64,000 bases of DNA from Roseicyclus marinus (GCF_030163795.1 NZ_JASJOF010000001.1:124001-188000); one strand, 5' to 3'; positions 35,995 through 47,958 are shown, counted from the first letter of the stretch. The notes: generated by a model from the sequence alone, not told the origin. Made by a program: numbers and translations.

Positions 35995-38019
35995 ATGGCC
36001 GATTTTTCGAACCCGTTTTTCCGGGGCGGCGAGATTGATGAACGCATGTTCGGGGGGAATTTCGTGTTCAGCCAGGACAGGCTGGACGGTACCTTCCCGC
36101 TGCGTGCAGAACAGGCCGGGCTGGAGGTGATCCGCTTTCCGGGCGGTCACGCGACCGAAGCTTTTTTCGACCCGGCCAACCCGGAGGCCGACAGCGTCAC
36201 CTTCGTGAACGATCTGGGCGAAACGGTCACGCTGGGCCTCGTCAAGTTGAGCGCCTTTATCGATTACGCACGGCTCAATGACCTTGGGGCCATTATCGTC
36301 CTGCCGGTTCAACGCTACCTCGACGCGTGGCGCGACGACGGCGGCACCCGGCCCGAGATCCTGACCCAAGAGGATACTGCGGCACTCCGGTCCTACATGG
36401 AAACGGTCATGGCCAGCGCCGTCCCGATACACGCCATCGAGATCGGCAACGAACCTTGCCTGTGCGGCGTGAACGATGGCGACTATGGCCGGATCGTCAA
36501 CGAGATGTCGTTGGTTGTGCATGAGACCATCGTGGATTTCGAGGCATCCGCATCCTTGCCCCCGGGCTATGTGCACCCCGTCCTGAGCCTTGTCGCGACA
36601 CCTTATTTCTACACTGCCGATACGGATGGCGATGGTATCGCGACCTTCGAGGAATCGCTGATCGAGCGGTTCCTGCAACTCTCTCCCGAGGCCCTGACGC
36701 ATATCGAGGCGATCACGATCCACCGGTATGTCAGCGGCCACTACAATTCCATCGACAACTTCCAGGCCCCGTGGCTACGCGCCATGCAGGCCGTGGATCT
36801 GTCCGGCCGCGATCTGGACGTGATCGTGACCGAATGGAACATCAGCGCGACACAGCGCGGCGTGTTGCGCTGGGCCGATGCCACCGAAGACCAACGCGAC
36901 GGCATCGACACGGGGCTCAAGCACGCGGGGGCCGTTGCGGCGATGTTCCACGAAATGGCGGTCCATGATGTGGCGATGGCTGCCTTCTGGGCCGTGCAGC
37001 AGAAAAACGATGTCGGCTTTGCGCTGCGCGAGGGGACGACGACCGACCTGCGCGCCGGGGGTCAGATGTTCGCCTATCTTTCCGAGAACGTGCAGGGGAT
37101 GCGCGCCATAGAGCTTTCGCGCCCCAGCCCCGATTTCGACCTGCACGCCTTTGCCGATCGTGACAGCCAGTTCCTTGTCATCAATTCCCGCCTCGACGAA
37201 ACCCAATCGCTCGAACTGGACCTGACCGAACTTGCCGGGCCGGTGAGTGGCGGCTGGGTCCATGTGATGACCGCCGCCGAAGGACAGGATCCGCGCGACC
37301 CGAACGTGGAAACGGTGATCGAACAGATCCCGCTGGCCGAGGTCATGGTCGACGGACGCCTGACGCTGTCGCTTGATCCTTGGGAAATCGCGGTCCTGTC
37401 GCTCGAGGCGGGTGGGGATGAGGTGATCGCCGACGGGACCGTCACCAGCATTTTCGGCGGAAATGGTGAAGATCTGCTTTTGGGGAGTTTCCGGGGCGAG
37501 ACCCTTCACGGTGGCCTTCATGACGACGTGATCCGCGCCGGAGGCGGGCGCGATACCGTCTTGGGCGGTGCGGGCAACGACACCCTGTCCGGCAACTGGG
37601 CCAATGACCATTTGGAGGGCGGGCTGGGTCACGATGCGCTTTATGGCCAGCGTGGCGCGGATACCCTTTATGGTGACGCGGGCAACGACCATCTGGATGG
37701 CGGCCTGTTGCGGGATTTCCTCTATGGCGGCGATGGGGATGACACGCTGGTCGGCGGTCGAGGTCACGACTTTTTCTGGGGCGGCGAAGGCGCCGACGTG
37801 TTCCGCATCCGCAAGGGTGACCAGGCCTGGCGTGAGCTCATCCACGATTTCAACGCCGCCGAGGACCGGGTGGAGCTTTTGTTCGAGGATCTGACCTTCG
37901 ACGACATCTTCCTGACGCAAGAGGAAAGCGACGTGGTTCTGTCGTATGGCAGGGGGTCGCTCACCCTCCTCGAGACAGACGTCGAGGATCTGACCGAGGA
38001 TAATTTCGTCTTTCTTTGA
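35995..38019 (+). CDS. clan GH-A glycosidase-like protein with RTX export repeats
   Basis: The 674-residue protein lacks a Sec signal. The N-terminal part reads like a (beta/alpha)8 glycoside hydrolase: AIEIGNEP places Glu153 after Asn as the acid/base, and IVTEWNIS places Glu280 as nucleophile, the clan GH-A pattern (GH39/GH51/GH30-like). A canonical EF-hand loop DTDGDGIATFEE lies at 209-220. Residues about 485-600 are RTX nonapeptides (GGAGNDTLSG, GDAGNDHLDG, GGDGDDTLVGG), and the acidic/hydrophobic C-terminus suits type I secretion. It is probably an extracellular carbohydrase; the substrate is unknown, and no T1SS genes are nearby. Confidence 0.75.
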   Translation: MADFSNPFFRGGEIDERMFGGNFVFSQDRLDGTFPLRAEQAGLEVIRFPGGHATEAFFDPANPEADSVTFVNDLGETVTLGLVKLSAFIDYARLNDLGAIIVLPVQRYLDAWRDDGGTRPEILTQEDTAALRSYMETVMASAVPIHAIEIGNEPCLCGVNDGDYGRIVNEMSLVVHETIVDFEASASLPPGYVHPVLSLVATPYFYTADTDGDGIATFEESLIERFLQLSPEALTHIEAITIHRYVSGHYNSIDNFQAPWLRAMQAVDLSGRDLDVIVTEWNISATQRGVLRWADATEDQRDGIDTGLKHAGAVAAMFHEMAVHDVAMAAFWAVQQKNDVGFALREGTTTDLRAGGQMFAYLSENVQGMRAIELSRPSPDFDLHAFADRDSQFLVINSRLDETQSLELDLTELAGPVSGGWVHVMTAAEGQDPRDPNVETVIEQIPLAEVMVDGRLTLSLDPWEIAVLSLEAGGDEVIADGTVTSIFGGNGEDLLLGSFRGETLHGGLHDDVIRAGGGRDTVLGGAGNDTLSGNWANDHLEGGLGHDALYGQRGADTLYGDAGNDHLDGGLLRDFLYGGDGDDTLVGGRGHDFFWGGEGADVFRIRKGDQAWRELIHDFNAAEDRVELLFEDLTFDDIFLTQEESDVVLSYGRGSLTLLETDVEDLTEDNFVFL

Positions 38020-38104
38020 GCGAAAAACTTCGCGCCCATTCGCCGCATGGCGGTATTGCGCCGGCGGCGCGACACAGGGCGATCTTTCGCGAAAGGTCCC
38101 CCAC

Positions 38105-38722
38105 ATGACCGCCACCCCGGTTCTGCCCGTCAACCAGAAACGGCGCATCCTTGTCCTGCGTCTTGTCTTTGTCGCGGCTCTGCCGCTGATCTTGTTCGTG
38201 CAGCCGCGCATCCCGATCGGCACTTTCCAGCACGAGGCGATCGAGGCCGTGGGACTTGGCCTTTTGTTGATCGGGGTTCTGGGTCGGTTGTGGTCGATCC
38301 TCTATGTCGGGTCGGTCAAGAACCGCGAGCTGATGCGCAGCGGTCCCTATTCCATGACGCGCAACCCGCTTTATGTCTTTTCCACCATCGGCATGACGGG
38401 CATCGGCCTGATGCTGGGGGCGGTGTTCTTCGCCGTGCTTCTTGGGGGGCTGACCTTTGCGATCCTCTATGTCACGGCCTCGCGCGAGGCGGGATTTTTG
38501 CGCGCGACCTTCGGGGACGCCTATACCGACTATGCCCGCGAAGTGCCGTTTTTCTGGCCCGATCCCCGGCTTTACAAAAGCACCGATAGCGTCACCTTCA
38601 GTAGCCGGGCCCTGCGCAACACCTTGTTCGATGCGCTCGGGTTCCTTGCCGCGATCCCGGTGGTGGAGTTGATCGACGCCGCCAAGACCTCGATGGACCT
38701 TGTGCTGTTCACGGTCTTCTGA
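38105..38722 (+). CDS. isoprenylcysteine/phospholipid methyltransferase-like membrane protein
   Basis: The 205-residue membrane protein has about four hydrophobic segments and the ICMT/PEMT motif GPYSMTRNPLYVFSTIGMTGIG, then EAGFLRATFGDAYTDYAREVPFFWP. The family methylates lipids or prenylcysteine with SAM within the membrane. The bacterial substrate is unknown. A hydrophobic C-terminal extension (about 165-205) is not typical of the short family members. Confidence 0.75.
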   Translation: MTATPVLPVNQKRRILVLRLVFVAALPLILFVQPRIPIGTFQHEAIEAVGLGLLLIGVLGRLWSILYVGSVKNRELMRSGPYSMTRNPLYVFSTIGMTGIGLMLGAVFFAVLLGGLTFAILYVTASREAGFLRATFGDAYTDYAREVPFFWPDPRLYKSTDSVTFSSRALRNTLFDALGFLAAIPVVELIDAAKTSMDLVLFTVF

Positions 38723-38755
38723 GGCGCCTTCGCGCGCGTCACGCGCGGGGCGCGG

Positions 38756-38784
38756 TTGACACCCCCGGCGACTCCCCCTATACG
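38756..38784 (+). promoter_or_regulatory. strong candidate promoter of rpsL-rpsG-fusA-tuf
   Basis: A perfect -35 TTGACA (38756-38761), a C-rich 17-base spacer and TATACG (38779-38784) lie 209 bases before rpsL. The string CCCCCTATACGC is shared with the candidate rpmC promoter at 49860-49888. Confidence 0.75.
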
Positions 38785-38992
38785 CCGCGACACTTGGCCA
38801 GCCGACCGACAGGTCCGCACCCGGCCCGACATAGAATTGTAGTGGTCATGATCCGGGCCGTTTGAGGTGCCCCGATCCTCTGGAACTTCCACCGCAGCGT
38901 CCTCCAGGTAGGGAAGGGATGCTTGCGGTTTTGGCGTTTTCGTGCCTCGCACGGGTGCGCCGCTGACATGAGAGAGCAAGACGGGGAACCGA
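38785..38992 (+). other. long leader of rpsL
   Basis: About 200 bases lie between the candidate promoter and the rpsL start. No gene is seen. The length suggests a structured leader, possibly for S7/S12-type autoregulation, but no known structure was recognised. Confidence 0.35.
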
Positions 38993-39364
38993 ATGCCGAC
39001 GATTCAACAGCTGATCCGCAAGCCGCGGCAGCCCAAAGTGAAACGCTCCAAGTCCCAGCACCTGGAGTCCTGCCCGCAGAAACGGGGCGTGTGCACGCGC
39101 GTCTACACCACCACGCCGAAGAAGCCGAACTCGGCTATGCGGAAAGTGGCCAAGGTGCGCCTGACCAACGGTTTCGAGGTCATCAGCTACATTCCCGGTG
39201 AAAGCCACAACCTTCAGGAACACTCTGTGGTCCTGATCCGTGGCGGCCGCGTGAAAGACCTTCCCGGCGTGCGCTACCACATCCTTCGCGGTGTTCTCGA
39301 CACGCAGGGCGTCAAGGATCGTCGCCAGCGTCGTTCGAAATACGGCGCGAAGCGCCCCAAGTAA
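38993..39364 (+). CDS. rpsL: 30S ribosomal protein S12
   Basis: The 123-residue S12 is complete. The decoding-centre loop [24 protein letters not shown] has the streptomycin-sensitive lysines, and [13 protein letters not shown] has the second lysine and proline of that site. It is followed after 12 bases by rpsG. Confidence 0.97.
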   Translation: MPTIQQLIRKPRQPKVKRSKSQHLESCPQKRGVCTRVYTTTPKKPNSAMRKVAKVRLTNGFEVISYIPGESHNLQEHSVVLIRGGRVKDLPGVRYHILRGVLDTQGVKDRRQRRSKYGAKRPK

Positions 39365-39376
39365 GAGGATACAGAG

Positions 39377-39847
39377 ATGTCCCGTCGTCACGCCGCTGAA
39401 AAGCGCCAGGTCCTGCCCGATGCCAAGTTCGGCGATACGGTCCTGACCAAGTTCATGAACAATCTGATGATCGACGGCAAAAAGTCGGTCGCGGAACGGA
39501 TCGTCTACAACGCGCTGGAACGCGTCGAGGGCAAGCTCAAGCGCGCCCCCGTCGAGGTCTTCCACGAAGCGCTCGACAACGTGAAGCCCGCCGTCGAGGT
39601 TCGCTCGCGCCGGGTCGGTGGTGCGACCTACCAGGTCCCCGTCGAGGTCCGCCCCGAGCGCCGCGAGGCGCTGGCGATCCGCTGGCTGATCAACGCCAGC
39701 CGCGCGCGCAACGAGAACACCATGGAAGAGCGTCTGGCCGGCGAACTGATCGACGCCGCCAATTCGCGCGGTTCCGCGGTGAAGAAGCGCGAAGACACCC
39801 ACAAGATGGCCGACGCGAACCGCGCCTTCAGCCATTACCGTTGGTAA
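39377..39847 (+). CDS. rpsG: 30S ribosomal protein S7
   Basis: The 156-residue S7 nucleates assembly of the 30S head. It opens with [20 protein letters not shown] and has the [27 protein letters not shown] block. In many bacteria it is the repressor of the str operon. Confidence 0.97.
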   Translation: MSRRHAAEKRQVLPDAKFGDTVLTKFMNNLMIDGKKSVAERIVYNALERVEGKLKRAPVEVFHEALDNVKPAVEVRSRRVGGATYQVPVEVRPERREALAIRWLINASRARNENTMEERLAGELIDAANSRGSAVKKREDTHKMADANRAFSHYRW

Positions 39848-39911
39848 ATGATCCGGCGGCCCTGTCCGAGGGCCGCCTCAGTCCGTCAATTCAAGCCTGA
39901 GGACCTCCCCC

Positions 39912-42035
39912 ATGGCACGCGACTACCCGCTCTCGCGCTACCGCAATTTCGGTATCATGGCGCATATCGACGCCGGCAAGACCACGACGACCGAGCGTAT
40001 CCTTTACTACACCGGCCGGTCCCACAAGATCGGCGAAGTCCATGATGGCGCGGCCACCATGGACTGGATGGAGCAGGAACAGGAACGCGGCATCACCATC
40101 ACCTCCGCTGCCACCACGACCTTCTGGCAGTGGCAGGAAGATCCGACGCCCGAGGGCACCTCGGACACCAAGGTGCGCTTCAACATCATCGACACCCCCG
40201 GCCACGTGGACTTCACCATCGAAGTCGAACGCTCGCTGGCCGTTCTCGACGGCGCGGTCGCGTTGCTCGATGCGAATGCCGGTGTCGAACCGCAGACCGA
40301 GACAGTGTGGCGCCAGGCCGACCGCTACAAGGTTCCGCGGATGGTCTTCGTCAACAAGATGGACAAGATCGGCGCCGATTTCTTCAAATGCGTCAAGATG
40401 ATCAAGGACCGGACCGGCGCGACCGCCGTGCCGATCAACTTCCCCATCGGGGCAGAGGATCAGCTGGAAGGCATCGTCGACCTCGTGACCATGGAAGAAT
40501 GGGTCTGGGAAGGTGAAGATCTGGGCGCGTCTTGGGTTCGCCAGCCGATCCGCGACGACCTCAAGGATCTCGCCGACGAATGGCGGTCCACGCTGGTCGA
40601 AGCCGCCGTCGAAATGGACGATGCGGCCATGGAAGCCTATCTCGAAGGCCAAGAGCCCGACGTTCTGACCCTGCGCAAGCTGATCCGCAAGGGCTGCCTG
40701 TCCATGTCCTTCGTCCCCGTGCTGGGTGGCTCGGCCTTCAAGAACAAGGGCGTGCAGCCGCTTCTGAATGCCGTTGTCGATTACCTGCCCGGTCCGCTCG
40801 ACGTGCCGGCCTACATGGGCTTCGCCCCCGGCGACGAGACCGAAACGCGCAACATTCCGCGTTCGGCCGAAGACAGCCAGCCCTTCGCCGGTCTGGCGTT
40901 CAAGATCATGAACGACCCCTTCATGGGCACGCTCACCTTCACCCGGATCTACTCCGGCCAGATGAAGAAGGGCGACCAGCTCCTGAACTCGACCAAGGGC
41001 AAGAAGGAACGCATCGGCCGCATGGTCATGATGCACGCCAACAAGCAGGAGGAAATCTCCGAAGCTTTCGCTGGCGACATCATCGCGCTGGCGGGTCTGA
41101 AGGACACCACCACGGGCGACACGCTGTGCGACCCGGGCCATCCGGTGGTTCTGGAAACGATGACGTTCCCCGATCCGGTGATCGAGATCGCCATCGAGCC
41201 CAAGACCAAGGCCGACCAGGAAAAGATGTCGATGGGCCTTCAGCGGCTTGCCGCCGAGGATCCGTCCTTCCGCGTCGAGACCGATCTGGAATCGGGCCAG
41301 ACCATCATGCGTGGCATGGGCGAATTGCACCTCGACATCCTCGTTGACCGCCTCAAGCGGGAATTCAAGGTCGAGGCCAACATCGGTGCCCCGCAGGTGG
41401 CGTATCGTGAGACGATCAGCCGGTCGATCGAACATACCTACACCCACAAGAAGCAGTCGGGTGGTTCGGGCCAGTTCGCCGAGGTCAAGCTGGAGATCAG
41501 CCCGACCGAGCCGGGCGAGGGCTATTCCTTCGAAAGCCGCATCGTCGGCGGTGCCGTTCCCAAGGAATACATCCCCGGTGTGGAAAAGGGCATCAAATCG
41601 GTCATGGACTCGGGCCCGCTCGCCGGCTTCCCCGTGATCGACTTCAAGGTGGCCCTGCTCGACGGCAAGTTCCACGACGTCGACTCCTCCGTTCTCGCTT
41701 TCGAGATCGCGGCCCGGATGGGTATGCGCGAGGGCATGAAGAAGGCGGGCGCCAAGCTCCTCGAGCCGATCATGAAGGTCGAGGTGGTGACACCCGAGGA
41801 TTACACTGGCGGTGTGATCGGCGATCTTACCTCCCGCCGCGGTCAGGTGACCGGGCAGGAGAGCCGTGGCAATGCCAACGTGATCAACGCCTTCGTGCCG
41901 CTGGCCAACATGTTCGGCTACATCAACACGCTGCGCTCCATGACCAGCGGCCGCGCGCAGTTCACGATGCTCTTCGATCACTACGAGCCGGTTCCGCAGA
42001 ACATCTCGGAAGAGATCCAGTCGAAATACGCATGA
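39912..42035 (+). CDS. fusA: elongation factor G
   Basis: The 707-residue translocase GTPase is complete, with G1 [16 protein letters not shown]2 [13 protein letters not shown]3 DTPGHVDFT and G4 NKMDKIGAD. Domain IV ([12 protein letters not shown]) and domain V ([22 protein letters not shown] equivalent) are intact. It sits between rpsG and tuf. Confidence 0.97.
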   Translation: MARDYPLSRYRNFGIMAHIDAGKTTTTERILYYTGRSHKIGEVHDGAATMDWMEQEQERGITITSAATTTFWQWQEDPTPEGTSDTKVRFNIIDTPGHVDFTIEVERSLAVLDGAVALLDANAGVEPQTETVWRQADRYKVPRMVFVNKMDKIGADFFKCVKMIKDRTGATAVPINFPIGAEDQLEGIVDLVTMEEWVWEGEDLGASWVRQPIRDDLKDLADEWRSTLVEAAVEMDDAAMEAYLEGQEPDVLTLRKLIRKGCLSMSFVPVLGGSAFKNKGVQPLLNAVVDYLPGPLDVPAYMGFAPGDETETRNIPRSAEDSQPFAGLAFKIMNDPFMGTLTFTRIYSGQMKKGDQLLNSTKGKKERIGRMVMMHANKQEEISEAFAGDIIALAGLKDTTTGDTLCDPGHPVVLETMTFPDPVIEIAIEPKTKADQEKMSMGLQRLAAEDPSFRVETDLESGQTIMRGMGELHLDILVDRLKREFKVEANIGAPQVAYRETISRSIEHTYTHKKQSGGSGQFAEVKLEISPTEPGEGYSFESRIVGGAVPKEYIPGVEKGIKSVMDSGPLAGFPVIDFKVALLDGKFHDVDSSVLAFEIAARMGMREGMKKAGAKLLEPIMKVEVVTPEDYTGGVIGDLTSRRGQVTGQESRGNANVINAFVPLANMFGYINTLRSMTSGRAQFTMLFDHYEPVPQNISEEIQSKYA

Positions 42036-42040
42036 CGGGG

Positions 42041-42095
42041 CGCCGGGCTTTGGCCCGGCCTACCCACAACCCGTAGGCCGGGCGTCACGTCCGGC
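42041..42095. repeat. GTAGGCCGGGC palindrome pair in the fusA-tuf joint
   Basis: The left element, CGCCGGGCTTTGGCCCGGCC then TAC (42041-42063), is a hairpin in itself. The right element begins GTAGGCCGGGCGTCACG (42073-42095). The arms share an 11-bp inverted GTAGGCCGGGC core. It resembles the rpoB-rpoC pair. Confidence 0.7.
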
Positions 42096-42116
42096 ACCCC
42101 CTTCAAGGAGGCCATC

Positions 42117-43292
<1,176 letters not shown>

Positions 43293-43491
43293 TCGAAGGC
43301 GGCGCCCGCAAGGGCGCGCCTTGCCACTCCGGCCAGGCGAAGAATCTTTGCCCCCGCCACAGGTGGTGACTTGAAAACCCGGGGGCCGCGCTGTAAGGCG
43401 CGGCCTTCACCGGCCAAAAGGCCGGATCAATGAAACCGGTTCGACGAGGGGTGGACCTAAACCCCCTCCTCTCAACTGAAAGGAAAAGACG
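43293..43491 (+). other. structured leader between tuf and rpsJ
   Basis: The 199-base gap contains at least three perfect hairpins: GCGCCC-GCAA-GGGCGC near 43305-43320, GGCCGCGC/GCGCGGCC near 43384-43405 and CCGGCC-AAAA-GGCCGG near 43410-43425. An S10-type leader is the likely role. No convincing promoter or T-tract terminator was seen. Confidence 0.45.
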
Positions 43492-43806
43492 ATGGCGATT
43501 GCCAGCCAGAATATCCGGATCCGCCTCAAGGCGTTCGATTACCGGGTTCTCGATGCCTCCACCGCGGAGATCGTGAACACGGCGAAGCGCACGGGTGCGC
43601 AGGTCCGCGGGCCGATCCCGCTGCCCAACAAGATCGAAAAGTTCACGGTTCTCCGTGGCCCCCACATCGACAAGAAATCGCGTGACCAGTGGGAAATCCG
43701 TACCCACAAGCGTCTGCTCGACATCGTCGATCCGACCCCGCAGACGGTGGACGCGCTGATGAAGCTCGACCTCGCCGCCGGCGTGGATGTCGAGATCAAG
43801 GTCTGA
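43492..43806 (+). CDS. rpsJ: 30S ribosomal protein S10
   Basis: The 104-residue S10 (also NusE) is complete, opening [21 protein letters not shown] and containing [24 protein letters not shown]. It heads the S10 operon; AAAGGAAAA precedes the ATG. Confidence 0.97.
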   Translation: MAIASQNIRIRLKAFDYRVLDASTAEIVNTAKRTGAQVRGPIPLPNKIEKFTVLRGPHIDKKSRDQWEIRTHKRLLDIVDPTPQTVDALMKLDLAAGVDVEIKV

Positions 43807-43821
43807 GGGGGGGCAGTAGAC

Positions 43822-44673
43822 ATGTTGCGCTCTGGTGTAATCGCCAAGAAGCTGGGCATGACCCGGCTGTTCATGGAAGACGGCCGTCAGATCCCGGTGA
43901 CCGTTCTCCACCTCGACAAGCTTCAGGTCGTCGCCCAGCGTACGCCCGAGACCGATGGCTATACCGCCGTCCAACTCGGCGCGGGCACGGCCAAGGTCAA
44001 GCGCGTTTCGGCCCCGATGCGTGGCCATTACGCGAAGGCCAGCGTTGAGCCCAAGCGGAAGCTCGTGGAATTCCGCGTCGACGCGGAAAACCTGCTGCCC
44101 GTCGGTGAGGAAATCATCGCCGACCATTACTTCGAAGGTCAGTTCGTCGACGTGACGGGCACCTCGATCGGTAAGGGTTTCGCAGGTGCCATGAAGCGGC
44201 ACAATTTCGGTGGTCTGCGCGCCTCGCACGGCGTGTCGATCAGCCACCGTTCGCACGGCTCCACCGGTCAGTGTCAGGACCCGGGCCGCGTATTCAAGGG
44301 CAAGAAGATGGCCGGCCACATGGGTGCCGCGCGCGTTACGACCCAGAACCTGCAGGTGGTCCGCACCGACAGCGACCGTGGCCTGATCATGGTCAAGGGC
44401 GCCGTGCCGGGTTCCAAGGGCGGCTGGGTCACGATCAAGGATGCGGTGAAGAAGCCCTTCCCCGAAAACGCGATCCTGCCCGCAGCTCTGAAATCCGCCG
44501 CCGAGGAAGCCAAGCGTCTGGCCGACGAAGCCGCGGCGCAAGCCGCCGCTGAAGAGGCTGCTGCCGCAAAGGCCGCAGCCGAGGCTGAACAGGCAGCGCT
44601 CGAAGCCGCCGAGGCCGAGGCTGCAACCGAGGCGCCCGCCGAGGATGCCGAGAAGAAGGACGGTGAGGCATGA
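43822..44673 (+). CDS. rplC: 50S ribosomal protein L3 with Ala/Glu-rich extension
   Basis: L3 binds the 3' end of 23S rRNA near the peptidyl-transferase centre. The core (about 1-215) has [15 protein letters not shown] and the central extension [23 protein letters not shown]. At 283 residues it is about 70 longer than Escherichia coli L3. The extra tail (about 222-283) is an almost pure Ala/Glu/Lys helix. It overlaps rplD by 4 bases. Confidence 0.96.
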   Translation: MLRSGVIAKKLGMTRLFMEDGRQIPVTVLHLDKLQVVAQRTPETDGYTAVQLGAGTAKVKRVSAPMRGHYAKASVEPKRKLVEFRVDAENLLPVGEEIIADHYFEGQFVDVTGTSIGKGFAGAMKRHNFGGLRASHGVSISHRSHGSTGQCQDPGRVFKGKKMAGHMGAARVTTQNLQVVRTDSDRGLIMVKGAVPGSKGGWVTIKDAVKKPFPENAILPAALKSAAEEAKRLADEAAAQAAAEEAAAAKAAAEAEQAALEAAEAEAATEAPAEDAEKKDGEA

Positions 44674-45290
44674 AAATCGACGTCATCAAACTGGACGGCG
44701 GCAAGGCCGGTTCGGTCGATCTGGGCGAAGCCATCTTCGGCTTGGAACCCCGCGCCGACATCCTGCACCGCGTCGTGCGCTGGCAGCGCAACAAGGCACA
44801 GCAGGGTACGCACTCCACGCTGGGCCGGTCCGAGGTCAGCTACTCGACCAAGAAGATCTACAAGCAAAAGGGCACCGGCGGCGCACGTCACGGCTCCCGC
44901 AAGGCTCCGATCTTCCGCAAGGGTGGCGTCTACAAGGGCCCGACCCCGCGCAGCCACGCCCATGACCTGACCAAGAAGTTCCGGGCGCTGGGTCTGAAGC
45001 ATGCGCTGTCGGCCAAGGCTGCCGAGGGTAACCTCGTGGTTCTGGAATCGGCCGCAATGGACGCACCCAAGACCGCGATGCTGGCCAAGCAGATCAAGAA
45101 CCTCGGCTGGAAGCGCGTGCTCATCATCGATGGCGCGCAGGTCGACGAGAACTTCGCCATGGCGGCGCGCAACATCGAAGGGCTGGATGTCCTGCCGTCG
45201 ATGGGCGCGAATGTCTATGACATCCTCAAGCGGGACACCCTGGTCATCACCAAGGCCGGTCTCGAAGCACTGGAGGCACGGCTGCAATGA
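44670..45290 (+). CDS. rplD: 50S ribosomal protein L4
   Basis: The 206-residue L4 is complete, with the exit-tunnel loop [26 protein letters not shown]. In enterobacteria L4 represses the S10 operon. It overlaps both neighbours by 4 bases. Confidence 0.97.
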   Translation: MKIDVIKLDGGKAGSVDLGEAIFGLEPRADILHRVVRWQRNKAQQGTHSTLGRSEVSYSTKKIYKQKGTGGARHGSRKAPIFRKGGVYKGPTPRSHAHDLTKKFRALGLKHALSAKAAEGNLVVLESAAMDAPKTAMLAKQIKNLGWKRVLIIDGAQVDENFAMAARNIEGLDVLPSMGANVYDILKRDTLVITKAGLEALEARLQ

Positions 45291-45583
45291 CCGCGAAAGC
45301 CGCACATTACGACGTGATCCGCAAGCCGATCATCACCGAGAAATCCACCATGGCGTCCGAGAACGGCGCGGTGGTCTTCGAAGTGGCGATCGACTCGAAC
45401 AAGCCCCAGATCAAGGAGGCCGTCGAAAGCCTCTTCGGTGTGAAGGTGAAGGCCGTGAACACGACCATCACCAAGGGCAAGGTCAAGCGGTTCCGCGGGC
45501 GCCCCGGCACCCGCAAGGACGTGAAGAAGGCCTATGTTACCCTCGAAGAGGGCAACACCATTGACGTCTCGACCGGGCTCTAA
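45287..45583 (+). CDS. rplW: 50S ribosomal protein L23
   Basis: The 98-residue L23 lies at the tunnel exit and contacts SRP and trigger factor. Signatures are [14 protein letters not shown] and [20 protein letters not shown]. Confidence 0.97.
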   Translation: MTAKAAHYDVIRKPIITEKSTMASENGAVVFEVAIDSNKPQIKEAVESLFGVKVKAVNTTITKGKVKRFRGRPGTRKDVKKAYVTLEEGNTIDVSTGL

Positions 45584-45602
45584 TAGAGCGCGGCATCCCA
45601 TT

Positions 45603-45625
45603 GGCCCCGGGCGCGTCCCGGGGCC
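45603..45625 (+). other. GC-rich hairpin in the rplW-rplB gap
   Basis: A perfect 9-bp stem GGCCCCGGG/CCCGGGGCC with loop CGCGT lies in the 150-base gap. It has no T-tract, so it may be a processing or stability element rather than a terminator. Confidence 0.45.
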
Positions 45626-45733
45626 GTGACATTTCCGGTACCTTCGGATGCCGGGTAGCAAGCCGGGGACCTTCGGGGCCCTATACATCGAAAACAGGGT
45701 TCACCCCCTGCAAAGCAACGGAAGACAGAAAGC

Positions 45734-46576
45734 ATGGCACTCAAGTCGTACAAGCCGACGACGCCGGGCCAGCGCGGGCTGGTGCTGATCGACCGTTCGG
45801 AGCTTTGGAAAGGTCGCCCCGTAAAGGCCCTGACCGAGGGTCTGACGGGTAATGGCGGCCGGAACAACACCGGACGGATCACCGCACGCCGGCGTGGCGG
45901 TGGCGCAAAGCGTCTTTATCGCATCGTCGATTTCAAGCGGACCAAGTTCGACGTTTCGGCCACGGTCGAGCGGATCGAATACGATCCCAACCGCACCGCC
46001 TTCATCGCGCTGATCCGCTACGAAGATAGTGAACAAGCCTATATCCTCGCGCCCCAGCGTCTCGGCATCGGTGACAAGGTCGTGGCGTCCGCCAAGGCCG
46101 ACATCAAGCCGGGCAACGCGATGCCCTTCTCGGGCATGCCGATCGGCACGATCGTCCACAACATCGAGCTCAAGCCCGGCAAGGGTGGCCAGATCGCACG
46201 CGCCGCAGGCACCTATGCCCAGTTCGTCGGCCGTGACGGTGGCTATGCGCAGATCCGCCTGTCTTCGGGCGAATTGCGGCTCGTGCGCCAGGAATGCATG
46301 GCGACGGTTGGCGCGGTCTCGAACCCCGACAACTCGAACCAGAACCTCGGCAAGGCCGGTCGCGTCCGCCACATGGGCAAGCGCCCCGCCGTTCGCGGTG
46401 TCGCCATGAACCCGATCGACCACCCCCATGGTGGTGGTGAGGGTCGCACCTCGGGTGGCCGTACGCCGGTCACGCCCTGGGGCAAGGACACCAAGGGTCG
46501 CCGCACCCGCAACAAGAACAAGGCGTCGCAAAAGCTCATCGTGCGCTCGCGTCACGCCAAGAAGAAAGGACGCTGA
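45734..46576 (+). CDS. rplB: 50S ribosomal protein L2
   Basis: The 280-residue L2 is complete. It includes [19 protein letters not shown] near the N-terminus and the conserved [19 protein letters not shown] loop near the peptidyl-transferase centre. Confidence 0.98.
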   Translation: MALKSYKPTTPGQRGLVLIDRSELWKGRPVKALTEGLTGNGGRNNTGRITARRRGGGAKRLYRIVDFKRTKFDVSATVERIEYDPNRTAFIALIRYEDSEQAYILAPQRLGIGDKVVASAKADIKPGNAMPFSGMPIGTIVHNIELKPGKGGQIARAAGTYAQFVGRDGGYAQIRLSSGELRLVRQECMATVGAVSNPDNSNQNLGKAGRVRHMGKRPAVRGVAMNPIDHPHGGGEGRTSGGRTPVTPWGKDTKGRRTRNKNKASQKLIVRSRHAKKKGR

Positions 46577-46579
46577 TCC

Positions 46580-46858
46580 ATGTCGCGTTCCGTCTGGAAG
46601 GGTCCTTTTGTCGACAGCTATGTCCTCAAGAAGGCCGAGAAAGCCCGGGAATCGGGCCGCAACGAGGTCATCAAGATCTGGTCGCGCCGTTCCACCATCC
46701 TGCCCCAGTTCGTGGGCCTCACCTTTGGGGTCTACAATGGTCAGAAGCATGTTCCGGTGAACGTCACCGAGGACATGATCGGCCAGAAATTCGGGGAATA
46801 TTCGCCGACGCGGACCTATTACGGTCACGCGGCCGACAAGAAAGCCAAGAGGAAGTAA
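46580..46858 (+). CDS. rpsS: 30S ribosomal protein S19
   Basis: The 92-residue S19 is complete: [18 protein letters not shown] at the N-terminus and the C-terminal [23 protein letters not shown]. Confidence 0.97.
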   Translation: MSRSVWKGPFVDSYVLKKAEKARESGRNEVIKIWSRRSTILPQFVGLTFGVYNGQKHVPVNVTEDMIGQKFGEYSPTRTYYGHAADKKAKRK

Positions 46859-46861
46859 GCC

Positions 46862-47242
46862 ATGGGCAAGGATAAGAATCCCCGCCGCGTGGCGGACAAC
46901 GAGGCGATGGCCAAGCTGCGCATGCTGAAGACCAGCCCGCAAAAGCTCAACCTGCTGGCGCAGCTGATCCGCGGCAAGAAGGTCGAAAAGGCGCTCAGCG
47001 ACCTGACCTTCTCCAAGAAGCGGATCGCGCTGGACGTGAAGAAATGCCTTCAGTCCGCTATCGCCAACGCCGAGAACAACCACGGTCTCGACGTCGACGA
47101 GCTTGTCGTCGTCGAAGCCTGGGTGGGCAAGAACCTGGTGATGAAGCGTGGCCGTCCGCGGGCACGTGGCCGGTTCGGCCGCATCCAGAAGCCGTTCAGC
47201 GAGCTGACCATCAAGGTCCGCCAGGTCGAGGAGACTGCGTAA
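46862..47242 (+). CDS. rplV: 50S ribosomal protein L22
   Basis: The 126-residue L22 has the globular rRNA-binding part and the tunnel hairpin ([19 protein letters not shown]). Its stop overlaps the rpsC start by one base. Confidence 0.97.
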   Translation: MGKDKNPRRVADNEAMAKLRMLKTSPQKLNLLAQLIRGKKVEKALSDLTFSKKRIALDVKKCLQSAIANAENNHGLDVDELVVVEAWVGKNLVMKRGRPRARGRFGRIQKPFSELTIKVRQVEETA

Positions 47243-47946
47243 TGGGACACAAGGTCAACCCGATCGGCATGCGCCTGCAGGTGAACCGCACCTGGGACAG
47301 CCGCTGGTATGCCGATACCAAGGACTACGGCAAACTGCTCCTTGAAGATCTCAAGATCCGCGAGTTCATCGAGGAAGAGTGCAAGCAGTCCGGCGTCAGC
47401 CGCGTCATCATCGAACGCCCGCACCGCAAGTGCCGGGTGACGATCCACACCGCGCGTCCGGGCGTGATCATCGGCAAAAAAGGCGCCGATATCGAAACCC
47501 TGCGCAAGAAAGTGGCGGCGCTGACCGACTCGGAACTGCATCTCAACATCGTTGAGGTTCGCAAGCCCGAGCTGGACGCAGCCCTCGTCGCGGAATCCAT
47601 CGCCCAGCAACTCGAGCGCCGGGTTTCGTTCCGTCGCGCGATGAAGCGTGCGGTGCAGAACGCGATGCGCATGGGTGCTCTGGGTATCCGGGTCAACGTC
47701 GCGGGCCGCCTCGGCGGCGCCGAGATCGCCCGGACCGAGTGGTACCGCGAAGGCCGTGTGCCGCTGCACACGCTGCGCGCCGATATCGATTATGCGCTGG
47801 CCGAGGCGTCCACGCCTTACGGCATCATCGGGGTCAAGGTCTGGATCTTCAAAGGCGAGATCCTCGAGCATGATCCTTCGGCCCGCGATCGTCGTCAGGC
47901 GGAGCTTCAGGAAGGCGGGGGCCCGCGCCCGCGCCGTGACCGGTAA
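47242..47946 (+). CDS. rpsC: 30S ribosomal protein S3
   Basis: The 234-residue S3 opens [20 protein letters not shown], has the KH-type block [19 protein letters not shown] and the C-terminal [30 protein letters not shown]. The start at 47242 is the family start; an upstream in-frame ATG lies inside rplV. Confidence 0.97.
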   Translation: MGHKVNPIGMRLQVNRTWDSRWYADTKDYGKLLLEDLKIREFIEEECKQSGVSRVIIERPHRKCRVTIHTARPGVIIGKKGADIETLRKKVAALTDSELHLNIVEVRKPELDAALVAESIAQQLERRVSFRRAMKRAVQNAMRMGALGIRVNVAGRLGGAEIARTEWYREGRVPLHTLRADIDYALAEASTPYGIIGVKVWIFKGEILEHDPSARDRRQAELQEGGGPRPRRDR

Positions 47947-47958
47947 GGAGCATTAGAG

